A DNA stretch of 64,000 nt from positions 1,550,001 through 1,614,000 of the forward strand of contig NZ_JAHQYI010000001.1 of the NCBI RefSeq assembly GCF_019061125.1, given 5' to 3'. Below, piece by piece: positions 46,884 to 56,317 of the stretch (positions within the stretch are counted from its first letter, which is position 1; each line of letters opens with the position of its first letter). Below the pieces are notes generated by a model. The model was not told the DNA's origin. It ran no database searches and worked only from the letters and a program-made list of their open reading frames with translations. The position numbers were made by a program, and so were the translations under genes. The DNA comes from Microbacterium sp. NC79 (GTDB lineage: Bacteria; Actinomycetota; Actinomycetes; Actinomycetales; Microbacteriaceae).

Positions 46884-47768
46884 TTAGAAGCCCAGGCGCC
46901 CCAACTGCTTGGGATCGCGCTGCCATTCTTTCGCAACGCGCACGTGCAAGCTCAAGAAAACGCGGGTTCCGATGAGCGGCTCGAGTTCAGCGCGGGCGCG
47001 AGCGCCCACGTCGCGAAGCCGGGCACCCTTGCGGCCAATGATGATCGCCTTCTGACTGTCGCGCTCGACGATAATGTCGGCAAAAACATCGGTGAGATCG
47101 CTGTCTTCGCGCTCTGAGATCTCAGACACGGTGACCGCGATGGAGTGCGGCAGCTCGTCGCGGACGCCGTCGAGCGCAGCTTCGCGAATGATTTCCGATA
47201 CGCGGTCTTCGAGCGACTCGTCGGTGACGATGCCTTCGGGGTACAGCGCCTCGCCCTTCGGCATGAGTGCGAGTAGTTCGTCCGACAGCACGTCAAGCTG
47301 CTCGTTCGTGACGGCAGACAGCGGAATCACCGCTGCCCAGTCTTCGCGCAACGCGTCGACTTCGATGAGTCGCTCCATGATTTCATCACGCGACGCTGTG
47401 TCTGTCTTCGTGACGATCGCGACCTTCTTTGCGCGCCGGTATCCATCAAGTGAGGCCGCGATGCGCGTGTCACCTGGTCCGACTTTCTGGTCAGCAGGCA
47501 CGCAGAACGCGATGACGTCAACGTCGCCAAGTACCTGCTCGACGAGGTCGTTCAACCGCTGGCCGAGAAGCGTGCGCGGCCGGTGAATACCCGGCGTATC
47601 GACGATCACGAGCTGGCCTGCCGGCCGGTTCACGATGCCGCGGATCGCGCGGCGCGTGGTCTGTGGCTTATCGCTCGTGATAGCGACCTTCTCGCCCACG
47701 AGTGCGTTCGTGAGCGTGGATTTGCCGACATTGGGTCGGCCGACAAACGTTACGAATCCGCTACGCAT
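46884..47768 (-). CDS. era: GTPase Era
   Basis: Era binds the 3' end of 16S rRNA and helps mature the small ribosomal subunit. The 294-residue protein has G1 GRPNVGKSTL, G3 DTPGIHRP, G4 TKTD and a C-terminal KH domain with IIVERDSQKAIIIGRKG. Its ATG overlaps the upstream CorC-family stop by one base. It is the last gene of a long minus-strand operon whose other members include the ribosome-linked ybeY and rsmE. Confidence 0.96.
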   Translation of the reverse strand: MRSGFVTFVGRPNVGKSTLTNALVGEKVAITSDKPQTTRRAIRGIVNRPAGQLVIVDTPGIHRPRTLLGQRLNDLVEQVLGDVDVIAFCVPADQKVGPGDTRIAASLDGYRRAKKVAIVTKTDTASRDEIMERLIEVDALREDWAAVIPLSAVTNEQLDVLSDELLALMPKGEALYPEGIVTDESLEDRVSEIIREAALDGVRDELPHSIAVTVSEISEREDSDLTDVFADIIVERDSQKAIIIGRKGARLRDVGARARAELEPLIGTRVFLSLHVRVAKEWQRDPKQLGRLGF

Positions 47769-49069
47769 TACTCGTCTCCTGGTTCCAGGTTTTCATTGGC
47801 AAAGGCTTCTTCTGCCGCTTTCAGTGCGGCGCTGCGTTCAACGATGATGTTCGCGAGGCCCTTGCGGCGTCCGCGCGATTCACCACCGATCATGATGATG
47901 CCGTCAGACTCGGCGACGGCGCCCGGCTCAGGTACCCGGCCGAGTTCCTTCGCGAGGAGCCCGCCGATCGAATCGACGTCTTCGTCCTCAAGCTCAATAC
48001 CAAACAGGTCGCCGACTTCGTCGAGCGGAAGGCGTGCAGACACCCGATAGCGGCCGTCGCCAAGATCGGTGATTTCGGCTTCCTTAGCGTCGTACTCGTC
48101 TGAAATGTCGCCGACGAGCTCTTCGATCAGGTCTTCAAGCGTGACCAGTCCCGAGACGCCGCCGTATTCGTCAACGACGAGGCACACGTGAATCGAGTCA
48201 CGCTTCATTTGCTGCAACAGCGACTCTGCCTTCATCGCCTCAGGCACGAAAACCGGTTCACGCGCGATGTCGATCGCGGGGCGGGCACGCCACCCTGCCT
48301 CATCTGCAAACGTCGATGCGATGACGTCTTTCAAATAAAGCATGCCGACGACGTCGTCGCCCTCGGTGATCGGTATGCGCGAAACGCCTGAAGACAAGAA
48401 CATGCGCACGGCGTCTTCGGTCGTGGCATCGTCTTCCAACGTCACGATTTCGGTTCGCGGAACCATGACTGCGCGCACAAAACGGTCGGTGAAGTCGAAG
48501 ACCGAGTGGATCAGCTCACGATCATCCTCTTCGATCAGATCATGGCTGGCCGCTTCATCAACCATACTCAGCAGCTGCTCTTCGGAGGTGAAGGAAGCGC
48601 CCCGCGTCACGCCCGGGGTTACCCGGTCGCCGAGCGCCGCCAGACCATAGGCGAGCGGTCCGATCGCGACGCGACATGCCCGAATGATTGGCGCTGTGCC
48701 GCGCAACAGGCCGGTGGAGTGCTGGCGCCCTACTGAGCGGGGGCTAGCCCCCACCAGCACGAACGACACCGCCGTCATAATCAGGGCGGCCGCGAGGATC
48801 GACCAACCAATATGGTCAAGCAAAAGCATGAAAACGGCGGTGACCATCACGGCAGCGGTGGTCTCCGCCAAAATGCGCATGAAGACGACGGCGTTCGCGT
48901 GCGCGGGCACGTCATCGCCGATCTTCCGCAACGCCTTTGCGTTGCGGCCGGAGTGGGCCCAGTCAGAAAAGTCCTGTCGACTGGTCACGCCGAGCGCGGC
49001 ATCGATGGCCGCCATCAATCCGCCGAACGCCACGAGAAGGACCGCGGCGATAAGCAAGAAGATTGTCAT
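47768..49069 (-). CDS. Hemolysin C/CorC-family membrane protein (CNNM-CBS)
   Basis: The 433-residue protein has an N-terminal DUF21 membrane domain with about four helices (residues 1-150), two CBS domains (about 195-320; RAVMVPRTEIVTLEDD and DSIHVCLVVDEYGGVSGLVTLED) and a C-terminal CorC/HlyC domain. Such proteins are linked to magnesium or cobalt export and resistance. It overlaps ybeY by four bases and era by one, so translation is probably coupled. Confidence 0.93.
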   Translation of the reverse strand: MTIFLLIAAVLLVAFGGLMAAIDAALGVTSRQDFSDWAHSGRNAKALRKIGDDVPAHANAVVFMRILAETTAAVMVTAVFMLLLDHIGWSILAAALIMTAVSFVLVGASPRSVGRQHSTGLLRGTAPIIRACRVAIGPLAYGLAALGDRVTPGVTRGASFTSEEQLLSMVDEAASHDLIEEDDRELIHSVFDFTDRFVRAVMVPRTEIVTLEDDATTEDAVRMFLSSGVSRIPITEGDDVVGMLYLKDVIASTFADEAGWRARPAIDIAREPVFVPEAMKAESLLQQMKRDSIHVCLVVDEYGGVSGLVTLEDLIEELVGDISDEYDAKEAEITDLGDGRYRVSARLPLDEVGDLFGIELEDEDVDSIGGLLAKELGRVPEPGAVAESDGIIMIGGESRGRRKGLANIIVERSAALKAAEEAFANENLEPGDE

Positions 49070-49527
49070 CGCGAGTTTTGCTCGCCCTCATGGAAATGGG
49101 CGATCAACTCGCGCTGCAGCCCGAACATTTCACGCTCTTCATCGGGTTCTGCGTGGTCATATCCGAGCAGGTGCAGCAGCCCATGGGTGGTGAGCAGAAT
49201 CAGCTCATCCATCAGGGTGTGACCGGCCGTCTTGGCCTGCGCCTCAGCAACCTGCGGGCACAGCACAATGTCACCCAAAAGACCCGGTTCGGTGGGCTTG
49301 TCCATGGTGCCTGGGCGCAGTTCATCCATCGGAAAGGACAGCACATCGGTGGGGCCGGGCTCGTCCATCCACTGCACGTGCAGGGCTTCCATCGCGCCCT
49401 CGTCGACGAGCACAATGGCGACTTCAGCATCAGGGCTGACGAACAGCGCCGCAAGGTTACTCTCGGTGAGACGCAGCAGAACCGTTTCGTCGATGCTGAT
49501 GGCGGATTCGTTGTTGATTTCGATCAT
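49066..49527 (-). CDS. ybeY: Endoribonuclease YbeY
   Basis: YbeY is a zinc endoribonuclease for 16S rRNA 3'-end maturation and ribosome quality control. The 153-residue protein has the zinc motif HGLLHLLGYDH (H-x3-H-x5-H) and the segment DVLSFPMDE. It overlaps phoH by four bases upstream and the CorC-family gene by four bases downstream. Confidence 0.95.
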   Translation of the reverse strand: MIEINNESAISIDETVLLRLTESNLAALFVSPDAEVAIVLVDEGAMEALHVQWMDEPGPTDVLSFPMDELRPGTMDKPTEPGLLGDIVLCPQVAEAQAKTAGHTLMDELILLTTHGLLHLLGYDHAEPDEEREMFGLQRELIAHFHEGEQNSR

Positions 49528-50588
49528 GATCGTCCTCGTCGGGGCTGTCGGTCTTGGGGGCGAAGGGCGCCGCGGCGCTCCACGCGATTCGCCATCTCTG
49601 CTGCCTGCTCACGTTCGTGGCGGGCGGCTGTGCGCTTTTCGTCGTATTCGCTGTAGGCATCAACGATTCGTCCGACCAGGGAGTGGCGCACGACATCGGC
49701 GCTGGTGAGGCGCGCGAAATGGATGTCATCAATGTTCTTCAGCACATTCGATACCAGGCGCAAGCCGCTGGTGCCCTGCGGGAGGTCAACCTGCGTGATG
49801 TCACCGGTGATAACCATCTTGGTTCCGAAGCCCAAGCGGGTCAGGAACATTTTCATCTGCTCAGGCGTTGTGTTCTGCGCTTCGTCGAGCACCACGAAGG
49901 AGTCGTTCAACGTGCGCCCGCGCATATACGCCAGCGGCGCGACTTCAATGGTTCCGGTCGCCATCAACTTCGGCAAGACATCCGGGTCGATCATTTCGTT
50001 GAGCGCGTCATACAGGGGGCGCAGGTACGGGTCGATCTTGTCGGTGAGCGTGCCAGGCAAGAACCCGAGGCGCTCCCCCGCTTCCACAGCCGGTCGCGTC
50101 AGAATGATGCGGTTGACCTCTTTACGCTGGAGCGCTTGCACGGCTTTGGCCATGGCGAGGTAGGTCTTGCCGGTACCGGCCGGGCCGATGCCGAACACGA
50201 TCGTGTTCTCGTCAATCGCGTCAACGTACTCGCGCTGGCCAAGGGTCTTCGGGCGAATCACCTTGCCGCGTGACGAGAGGATGGGTTCGCTCAGCACCTC
50301 GGACGGACGAATACCGTCTTGCTGTAGCCGTGCCGAGGTGGCGACTTCATCAGGCGCCAGGTTGTGGCCGGAGCGGGTCATTGTGAGGAGCTCTTCGACC
50401 AGCCGTTTGGCCGCGGCGACAGGGTCTGGTTCACCTGTGAGAGTGATCTCATTGCCGCGCACGTGAATCTGCACCCCGGGGTGCTGCTTTTCGACCATGC
50501 GCAACAGTCGGTCTTGTGGCCCGAGCAGGTGGACCATCGCGACGCCGTCGGCGAAGATCTGCTCGGTTACGGTTTGTGGGTCAGGCAC
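49524..50588 (-). CDS. PhoH family ATPase
   Basis: The 354-residue protein has a KH-like N-terminal region and a PhoH ATPase domain with Walker A FGIGPAGTGKTYLAM, LTRPAVEAGERLGFLPG and Walker B SFVVLDEAQNTTPEQM. PhoH proteins are nucleotide-binding and probably RNA-related; the pairing with ybeY is highly conserved. The start overlaps the HIT gene by eight bases. Confidence 0.94.
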   Translation of the reverse strand: MPDPQTVTEQIFADGVAMVHLLGPQDRLLRMVEKQHPGVQIHVRGNEITLTGEPDPVAAAKRLVEELLTMTRSGHNLAPDEVATSARLQQDGIRPSEVLSEPILSSRGKVIRPKTLGQREYVDAIDENTIVFGIGPAGTGKTYLAMAKAVQALQRKEVNRIILTRPAVEAGERLGFLPGTLTDKIDPYLRPLYDALNEMIDPDVLPKLMATGTIEVAPLAYMRGRTLNDSFVVLDEAQNTTPEQMKMFLTRLGFGTKMVITGDITQVDLPQGTSGLRLVSNVLKNIDDIHFARLTSADVVRHSLVGRIVDAYSEYDEKRTAARHEREQAAEMANRVERRGALRPQDRQPRRGRS

Positions 50589-50931
50589 CCATACTCGTTT
50601 CGGTTAGTCCGCCCGCAAGTACGTGGGCGTGGACGTGAGAGACGGTTTGACCGGAGTTCGCGCCCGTGTTGAAAATCAATCGGAAGTGGCCATCAGCGTG
50701 CTCGTTCGCGAGCTGCTGAGCAACGGCCACCATTTCCTGCATGAGCGCAGGATCGGCAGCAGCGAGTTCGGTAACATCGCGGTACTCCTGGGTCTTCGGA
50801 ATCACCAGGAGGTGAACCGGCGCCTGCGGAGCAATGTCTTTTATCGCAAAAACTCTGTCGGTTTCAGCGACGAAAGTCGCGGGGATCTCGCGCTGCAAAA
50901 TGCGGGTGAAGATCGAAGGCTCGCTGCTCAT
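50581..50931 (-). CDS. HIT family nucleotide hydrolase
   Basis: The 116-residue protein carries the histidine triad HVHAHVLAG and the FCxI-like opening SIFTRILQREIPATFV of Hint-type purine nucleoside phosphoramidases. The ATG is six bases after a TAGACT box without a Shine-Dalgarno sequence, so an internal leaderless promoter may start a sub-operon (HIT-phoH-ybeY-corC-era) here, 24 bases downstream of rsmE. Confidence 0.93.
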   Translation of the reverse strand: MSSEPSIFTRILQREIPATFVAETDRVFAIKDIAPQAPVHLLVIPKTQEYRDVTELAAADPALMQEMVAVAQQLANEHADGHFRLIFNTGANSGQTVSHVHAHVLAGGLTETSMGA

Positions 50932-50937
50932 AACGGC

Positions 50938-50943
50938 AGTCTA
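50938..50943 (-). promoter_or_regulatory. -10 box (TAGACT) of a possible internal leaderless promoter (HIT gene)
   Basis: The box lies exactly six bases before the ATG at 50931, in the 23-base gap after rsmE. Confidence 0.5.
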
Positions 50944-50954
50944 TCGAAGCGTGC

Positions 50955-51683
50955 CTACCAGCGGCCGAGAACCACGCTCAAGGCGGCCAATGCCGCTGGC
51001 CCGGCTGTTGATGTGCGCAACACCGTGGTTCCCATGCGCGCAAGGGTTGCCCCGGCATCTTCCAGCGTGTCGAGTTCTTCCGGCGTCATACCGCCCTCGG
51101 GCCCGACGACAAGCCAGACATCGCGGTCGAGGGGCAGCTCGAGCGCCGTCAGTGCTCCTGCCGCGGATGGTTCCAGCACCACGACGCTCACGTCGGTCGC
51201 CCGGGCGGCCAGCTGGGCTGTCGTCACGGGGTCACTCACCGTCGGAACCCACGCACGGTGGGCTTGCTTAGACGCCTCACGCGCAATGCTCTGCCAGCGT
51301 GCGACGCCCTTTGCGATCTTGGCGGCGTCCCAGCGCGAAACGCTCCGCGCCGCTTGCCACGGCACGATGGCGCTCACGCCCAGTTCGGTTGCCGCCTCCA
51401 CAGCACGCTCGTCGCGGTCGCCCTTCGCCAGTGCCTGCACGAGCACGATGCGCGGGGTGTGCTCCTCGATGTGGCGTCGAGATTCCAAGACGATGTCGAC
51501 ACGCTTCGCCGCCACCGCCGTCACGACACCCGTCACCCACGCCCCGAGACCATCACCGAGGGTGACGGTCTCCCCCACGCGCACGCGGCGTACCGCAGCG
51601 GCGTGGTGTGCTTCCGGACCGGTGAGCGCGACAGAATCCCCCACTAACTGGTCAGGGGAATCAACGATGAAATGCAGCGCCAT
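50955..51683 (-). CDS. rsmE: 16S rRNA (uracil-1498-N3)-methyltransferase
   Basis: RsmE methylates U1498 of 16S rRNA. The 242-residue SPOUT-fold protein has LTGPEAHHAAAVRRVRVGE near the N-terminus, IVLVQALAKGDRDERAVEAATELGV and the knot motif WLVVGPEGGMTPEEL. Its ATG overlaps the dnaJ stop by one base. Confidence 0.95.
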   Translation of the reverse strand: MALHFIVDSPDQLVGDSVALTGPEAHHAAAVRRVRVGETVTLGDGLGAWVTGVVTAVAAKRVDIVLESRRHIEEHTPRIVLVQALAKGDRDERAVEAATELGVSAIVPWQAARSVSRWDAAKIAKGVARWQSIAREASKQAHRAWVPTVSDPVTTAQLAARATDVSVVVLEPSAAGALTALELPLDRDVWLVVGPEGGMTPEELDTLEDAGATLARMGTTVLRTSTAGPAALAALSVVLGRW

Positions 51684-52786
51684 TAGTGGGTACGAAATCG
51701 ATCGCGCAGCTTCGCGAACAGCCCCTGCTGGTGCTGCGCAAGCGCTGGGGTCGGCGACTTCATCGATCCCTGCAACTGCTCAATGAGCGCACGCTGCTTG
51801 GCGTCGAGCTTGGTGGGCGTCACGACGTGAATGCCGACCCGGAGGTCACCGCGAGTGGAACCACGCAGCGGCGTTATGCCGCGGCCCTTGATGGTGAGTT
51901 CGTCGCCAGACTGCACGCCGGGACGAATCTCCAGGTCAACGGAACCATCGAGCGCGTCGATTGTCGCCGTGGTGCCGAGAATAGCGTCAGGCATCGCGAC
52001 TTCGAGCAGCGCCACCAGGTCGTCGCCCTCGCGCGAGAACGCGGCGTTGGGCGACACCTTGATCTCCAGGTACAGGTCACCGTTGGGGCCACCGGCTGGG
52101 CCCACTTCACCTGAGCCCGGAAGCTGGAGTCGGAGACCGTCGTCGACGCCGGCAGGAATGTCGAGCGATACCGTGCGGCGCGAGCGCACCCGTCCTTGAC
52201 CCGCACACGTGACGCACGGCGAAGGAATCGTGGTTCCGTATCCGCGGCACACGTTGCACGGTGCGTTGGTCAACATCGTGCCGAGCAGGCTCCGTACCTG
52301 CTGCTGGATGTGACCGGTACCGCCACAAATGTCACACGTCTGCTCCGAGGTTCCTGGCTGGCAGCACGATCCCTGGCAGGTCTCACACAACACGGCGGTG
52401 TCGACCTCAATGTCACGGTGCACGCCGAAGATGACGTCGCCGAGCTCGACCGTCACCTTGACGAGAGCATCCTGGCCGCGCTCACGACGCGAACGGGGGC
52501 GCGGGCCGCGGGATTGTCCGCCACCGAAGAACGTTTCAAAGATGTCGCCGAACCCACCAAAGCCGCCGCCGCCGAAGGCCGAGTCGCCGCCGTTGTCATA
52601 GCGCTGACGTTCCTCGGGGTTCGAGAGCACATCGTAGGCGTGCGTCACGAGCTTGAACTTCTCTTCCGCTTCTTCCCCCGGATTCACATCCGGGTGAAGC
52701 TGGCGAGCGAGCTTTCGGTACGCCTTCTTGATTTCTTCGGTCGTCGCATCACGCGAGACACCCAAAACTTCGTAGTGGTCTGCCAC
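51683..52786 (-). CDS. dnaJ: Chaperone DnaJ (type I, hrcA-linked)
   Basis: This DnaK co-chaperone has 367 residues: a J-domain with HPD ([16 protein letters not shown]), a Gly/Phe region ([13 protein letters not shown]), a zinc-finger region with four Cys pairs ([30 protein letters not shown]) and the C-terminal substrate-binding domains. It follows hrcA by 35 bases, the usual arrangement for the second actinobacterial DnaJ. Confidence 0.96.
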   Translation of the reverse strand: MADHYEVLGVSRDATTEEIKKAYRKLARQLHPDVNPGEEAEEKFKLVTHAYDVLSNPEERQRYDNGGDSAFGGGGFGGFGDIFETFFGGGQSRGPRPRSRRERGQDALVKVTVELGDVIFGVHRDIEVDTAVLCETCQGSCCQPGTSEQTCDICGGTGHIQQQVRSLLGTMLTNAPCNVCRGYGTTIPSPCVTCAGQGRVRSRRTVSLDIPAGVDDGLRLQLPGSGEVGPAGGPNGDLYLEIKVSPNAAFSREGDDLVALLEVAMPDAILGTTATIDALDGSVDLEIRPGVQSGDELTIKGRGITPLRGSTRGDLRVGIHVVTPTKLDAKQRALIEQLQGSMKSPTPALAQHQQGLFAKLRDRFRTH

Positions 52787-52821
52787 TTTAGCCTTTCTCG
52801 GGGCACACGCCCCTCATCACG

Positions 52822-53850
52822 TCAGCGACGTGTGTCATCCTCGTCCAGCAACCGGGTCAGGTACCGCGCGACAGCGCGCACGGCAGCGAGGTTGCTGGGA
52901 TAGTCCATGCGGGTCGGGCCCATCAGCCCAATCCGCGCACGGGAGCCTGGTGCGTCATAGTCTCCCGTCACAAGGGATGCCTCGGAGAGACCAAACGCTG
53001 CGTTTTCTGAGCCGATCGAGGCCGCGAGGCCCTCACGGTCGGCCACCATTTCTTCCATCAGCCTGACGAGAGTCGCCTGCTCTTCGATTGCCTCGAGCAG
53101 GGGGTGAATGGAACCACGGAAGTCCAGTTCTCGACGAGCGAGGGTTGCTGCACCCGCCATCACGAGCTTGTCTTGGCGGAACTCGTCGAGTTCTTCTGCC
53201 ACCGCATCGCTGATGGCATCAAACACCTCGTCGGTCTCGGAGGGGTCTGCGCGGTGAGCTTCGAGTCGGGCGCTCGCTGTTCGTACTTCGTTGCCTGTGA
53301 CAAGACCGTTCATGCGTCCCTTGAGCGCTTGAGCGTCGTTTTCGGTGACCTCCTGCGGGAGGTGCACGATACGCTGCGACACGCGGCCGGTGTCAGTGAC
53401 AACAATCACCAGGATGCGCGCAGGCGCGAGCAGAACCAGTTCAATGTGGGTCACCGTGGCGCGGGCAAAAGACGGATATTGCACGAGAGCGACTTGCCCG
53501 GTGAGTTGCGTGAGGCAACGCACCGTGCGCGACAGCAAATCGTCGAGGTCGGCAGGGTCATCAAGAAATGTCGAGATCGCCGTGCGTTGGGCGGTGCTGA
53601 GGGGGCGCAGTCCCGCCAGGTGATCGACAAATACCCGGTACCCCTTGTCGGTCGGAACACGACCGCTGGAGGTGTGCGGCGCGACAATGAGGTCTTCATC
53701 CTCAAGGAGCGCCATGTCGTTACGAATTGTCGCAGCAGAAACGCCAAAAGCGTGCCGGTCAACAATCGACTTGGAACCGACGGGTTCGCGAGTGCCGACG
53801 TAGTCCTGCACGATCGCGCGGAGAACCTGGAGTCCTCGTTCGGATACCAC
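52822..53850 (-). CDS. hrcA: Heat-inducible transcriptional repressor HrcA
   Basis: HrcA represses chaperone genes by binding CIRCE. The 342-residue protein has a winged-helix N-terminus (ERGLQVLRAIVQDYVGTREPVGSKSI, then VSAATIRNDMALLEDEDLI) and a C-terminal GAF-like domain ending GPTRMDYPSNLAAVRAVARYL. AGGAGAG before the GTG at 53850 selects this start; an in-frame GTG at 53871 lies inside the CIRCE operator and is less likely. Confidence 0.95.
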   Translation of the reverse strand: MVSERGLQVLRAIVQDYVGTREPVGSKSIVDRHAFGVSAATIRNDMALLEDEDLIVAPHTSSGRVPTDKGYRVFVDHLAGLRPLSTAQRTAISTFLDDPADLDDLLSRTVRCLTQLTGQVALVQYPSFARATVTHIELVLLAPARILVIVVTDTGRVSQRIVHLPQEVTENDAQALKGRMNGLVTGNEVRTASARLEAHRADPSETDEVFDAISDAVAEELDEFRQDKLVMAGAATLARRELDFRGSIHPLLEAIEEQATLVRLMEEMVADREGLAASIGSENAAFGLSEASLVTGDYDAPGSRARIGLMGPTRMDYPSNLAAVRAVARYLTRLLDEDDTRR

Positions 53851-53865
53851 GGCCTCTCCTCTCGC

Positions 53866-53890
53866 TGGCACTCAGTACGTTCGAGTGCCA
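53866..53890. promoter_or_regulatory. CIRCE operator for HrcA
   Basis: TGGCACTC-N9-GAGTGCCA (53866-53873 and 53883-53890) matches the CIRCE inverted repeat and its 9-bp spacer. It lies 16 bases before the hrcA start, so HrcA probably represses its own operon. Confidence 0.92.
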
Positions 53891-53926
53891 ATTCTACCGC
53901 TTCTGAGTGGGAGCAAGACGAACGTG

Positions 53927-54334
53927 TCAGCGTGCCGCGTGCTTGACCAGCAACGCCGTCATGTCGGTGAGCTGAAATTGGTCGGCAATCGCGAGGGCCG
54001 AGCGAAATCCGAGATCGGGGTCGGCTCCGGCATCCAGCAGCATCTGCAAGATCGCGGCATCATTGCGGAACACGGCGCAGGAGATCGCAGTCTGCCCCAT
54101 CGTGTTCTCAATGTTGAGATCAGCACCGAGCGCAATGAGGGCCGCGACCGCGTCCGCCTGTTGCGCGTAGGCAGCAACGATGAGCATCGTGTCGCTACGG
54201 GCGTTTCTGGTATCGACGGGCACGCCAGCGCGCACCATTTCCGTCAGTTCAGATACCCGACCTTCACGAGCCAACGCAAAGGTTCCGTCAACCACTTCCG
54301 TGCTGAGACCAGCGCCAGGATTCTCGGTCGCCAT
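53927..54334 (-). CDS. Ankyrin-repeat protein
   Basis: The 135-residue soluble protein consists of about three ankyrin repeats (ARSDTMLIVAAYAQQADAVAALIALGADLN, then NTMGQTAISCAVFRNDAAILQMLLDAGADPD). It probably binds another protein. It starts one base after the hemW stop and lies just before the CIRCE-hrcA region. Confidence 0.92.
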   Translation of the reverse strand: MATENPGAGLSTEVVDGTFALAREGRVSELTEMVRAGVPVDTRNARSDTMLIVAAYAQQADAVAALIALGADLNIENTMGQTAISCAVFRNDAAILQMLLDAGADPDLGFRSALAIADQFQLTDMTALLVKHAAR

Positions 54335-54335
54335 A

Positions 54336-55556
54336 TCAATCCTCCGTCAGGGCGCGAACGACAGCATCAGCAAGCAGGCGACCTCGCAGCGTCAACACGA
54401 GGCGCCCCCGCAGCGCGGCACCGGGCTCAACGAGTTCATCGGCGATCAGGCCAGCAACCGCTGAACGACGCGAGGCCGGAATCTGGTCGATTGCCAAGCC
54501 TTCACGAATGCGCGATTGCAGGAGGACCCGTTCCAAGACGGCGGCCGAACCCTCAATCGTTTCGCGCGCGTACGCAGGGCTGTGGCCGGCGGCAAGACGC
54601 TGGGCGTACGCGGCAGGATGTTTCACATTCCACCAGCGAGTGCCATCAACGTGCGAGTGGGCTCCTGGTCCGTAGCCCCACCAGTCGGTACCACGCCAGT
54701 AGGCGAGGTTATGCCGCGAGCGGTGGCTCTCTCCGCGCGAAAAGTTACTGACCTCGTACCAGTCGAAGCCGGCGCCCCTGAGCTCCTCGTCAACGAACTC
54801 GTACATGTCGGCCTGCAGGTCATCGTCAGGGGCCGGAACCACGCCTGAGCGAATCTGGCGCGCCAGTTTCGTGCCGTCCTCGATGATGAGCGCGTATGCC
54901 GAGATGTGGTCAGGCTCCAGCGCGATCGCGGTACGTACCGATGCTTTCCAGTCGTCGAGCGACTCGCCGGGGGCACCGTAGATGAGGTCAACGCTGACGT
55001 CGAGGCCGGCGTCTCGGGCCGCTGCAACCGCGGTTGCCACGTTCTCTGGGTTGTGGGTGCGATCAAGCGCCGCCAACACATGAGGCACGCTCGACTGCAT
55101 GCCGATCGAAACACGGTTGACGCCGGCAGCGGCAAGCTCAACCATGACAGCGGGTGTGACCGTATCCGGATTAGCCTCGACGGTGATTTCGGCGCCATCG
55201 GCAAGCCCAAATGCATCGCGCACACCACCCAGCATGCGCGCCAAATCTCCGGCTGGCAGTAGCGTCGGTGTTCCACCACCAAAGAACACGGTCTGTGCCT
55301 GGCGGAGCGCTCCGATGTCGCTCAACACCTGGCGGGAGAGTTCGACCTCGTGGAGCAGCGTATCGGCGTAGGCGTCTTGCCTGGCCCCGCGAAGTTCGGT
55401 GGCGGTGTAGGTATTGAAGTCGCAGTACCCACAGCGCACGCGACAGAACGGCACGTGCAGGTAGACACCGAAATCAACGTCGCCGCGTGCGACGGTACCG
55501 GCGGGCAGGGCGCCAGACGTCGGAACGTCATCGCCCTCGGGAAGCGGGCCGCCCAT
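54336..55556 (-). CDS. hemW: Radical SAM heme chaperone HemW
   Basis: HemW is a coproporphyrinogen oxidase-like radical SAM protein that delivers heme. The 406-residue protein has the 4Fe-4S motif CRVRCGYCDFN, FFGGGTPTLLP and GMQSSVPHVLAALDRTH, plus the C-terminal HemN-type domain. It overlaps the DUF1990 stop by one base and is followed at once by the ankyrin gene. Confidence 0.94.
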   Translation of the reverse strand: MGGPLPEGDDVPTSGALPAGTVARGDVDFGVYLHVPFCRVRCGYCDFNTYTATELRGARQDAYADTLLHEVELSRQVLSDIGALRQAQTVFFGGGTPTLLPAGDLARMLGGVRDAFGLADGAEITVEANPDTVTPAVMVELAAAGVNRVSIGMQSSVPHVLAALDRTHNPENVATAVAAARDAGLDVSVDLIYGAPGESLDDWKASVRTAIALEPDHISAYALIIEDGTKLARQIRSGVVPAPDDDLQADMYEFVDEELRGAGFDWYEVSNFSRGESHRSRHNLAYWRGTDWWGYGPGAHSHVDGTRWWNVKHPAAYAQRLAAGHSPAYARETIEGSAAVLERVLLQSRIREGLAIDQIPASRRSAVAGLIADELVEPGAALRGRLVLTLRGRLLADAVVRALTED

Positions 55557-56209
55557 TACGCGGTGGGGGTAGCGAACAACGGAGAGATGGCGCGCAGGTA
55601 TCCGCTGAACAGCTCTTTGCGGCGGCGGCGCGTCAACACGGGCAACACCTTGTACAGCACCGATTCGGGCGCATCAAACGCGCGTACCGTGAACCACACC
55701 TCGTCGTTTTGCAACCATTCGAGCATGAAGCTCTCCTCGCCGCTGACGACGGAATCATCCATTGTGCCGAGCGCAAAGCCAACACGACGGGGCTCTTCGA
55801 TCACGAAAATCACGCGCAATTCGGCATCAGCTCGATGGCCGCCAACGCGCCCACGAACGTGCACCGTGGTTCCGGCACTCACATACGGCGTGCCCTCGGC
55901 ATCGAAACGCTGTTCCGGCTCCGTCTTTGATGGGCGCACAGGGTTGCCCTCTTCATCAAAGCTGACGCCGAGATAACTCGGCTCGGCCGCGGGTCGCACG
56001 TCGGTCAGAGTGAAACCGGAAGCCTTATGCGTCGTCCACGACAGCAGCGCGTCGCTGGCGGTCGCAAACCGCTCAGCACCGCTACCGATCCGCCAAGACT
56101 CCTCCGCCGGGATGCTTCGCTCCGGCGGATACTGCATGAGATCCGGCGCCTGCGTTGCTCCGACGGCGGCGTAATTGACGGTCTCGTCTCTAAACGTCCC
56201 GCGCCGCAT
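55556..56209 (-). CDS. DUF1990 family protein
   Basis: The 217-residue protein begins RRGTFRDETVNYAAVGATQ and includes RIGSGAERFATASDALLSW and GFALGTMDDSVVSGEESFMLEW, the pattern of DUF1990 (YndJ-like) proteins. No activity is established. Its stop overlaps the hemW start (TAATG), indicating coupling. Confidence 0.88.
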   Translation of the reverse strand: MRRGTFRDETVNYAAVGATQAPDLMQYPPERSIPAEESWRIGSGAERFATASDALLSWTTHKASGFTLTDVRPAAEPSYLGVSFDEEGNPVRPSKTEPEQRFDAEGTPYVSAGTTVHVRGRVGGHRADAELRVIFVIEEPRRVGFALGTMDDSVVSGEESFMLEWLQNDEVWFTVRAFDAPESVLYKVLPVLTRRRRKELFSGYLRAISPLFATPTA

Positions 56210-56285
56210 AAAAAACAGCCTAACTGTCGTTCCTGGTCGATGCCGCAGAATTACTCACAGTGTCGCCAATGCCAGGGATTCGTTG

Positions 56286-56317
56286 AGCACATATCAGGGT
56301 GTTCCCTGATATGTGCT
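56286..56317. terminator. Hairpin overlapping the lepA stop codon
   Basis: AGCACATATCAGGG and its exact complement form a 14-bp stem with a 4-nt loop. No T-run follows on the lepA strand, so it may act as an mRNA 3'-end stabiliser rather than a strict terminator. Confidence 0.7.

Noticed and set aside
46436-46936. Open frames in the gap between era and leuA
   Set aside because: They run across the 80-bp repeat and the era end with Arg/Ser-rich products, without ribosome binding sites or recognisable domains.
53851-53871. GTG at 53871 as the hrcA start
   Set aside because: It lies within the CIRCE operator and has no ribosome binding site, while the GTG at 53850 has AGGAGAG just upstream.
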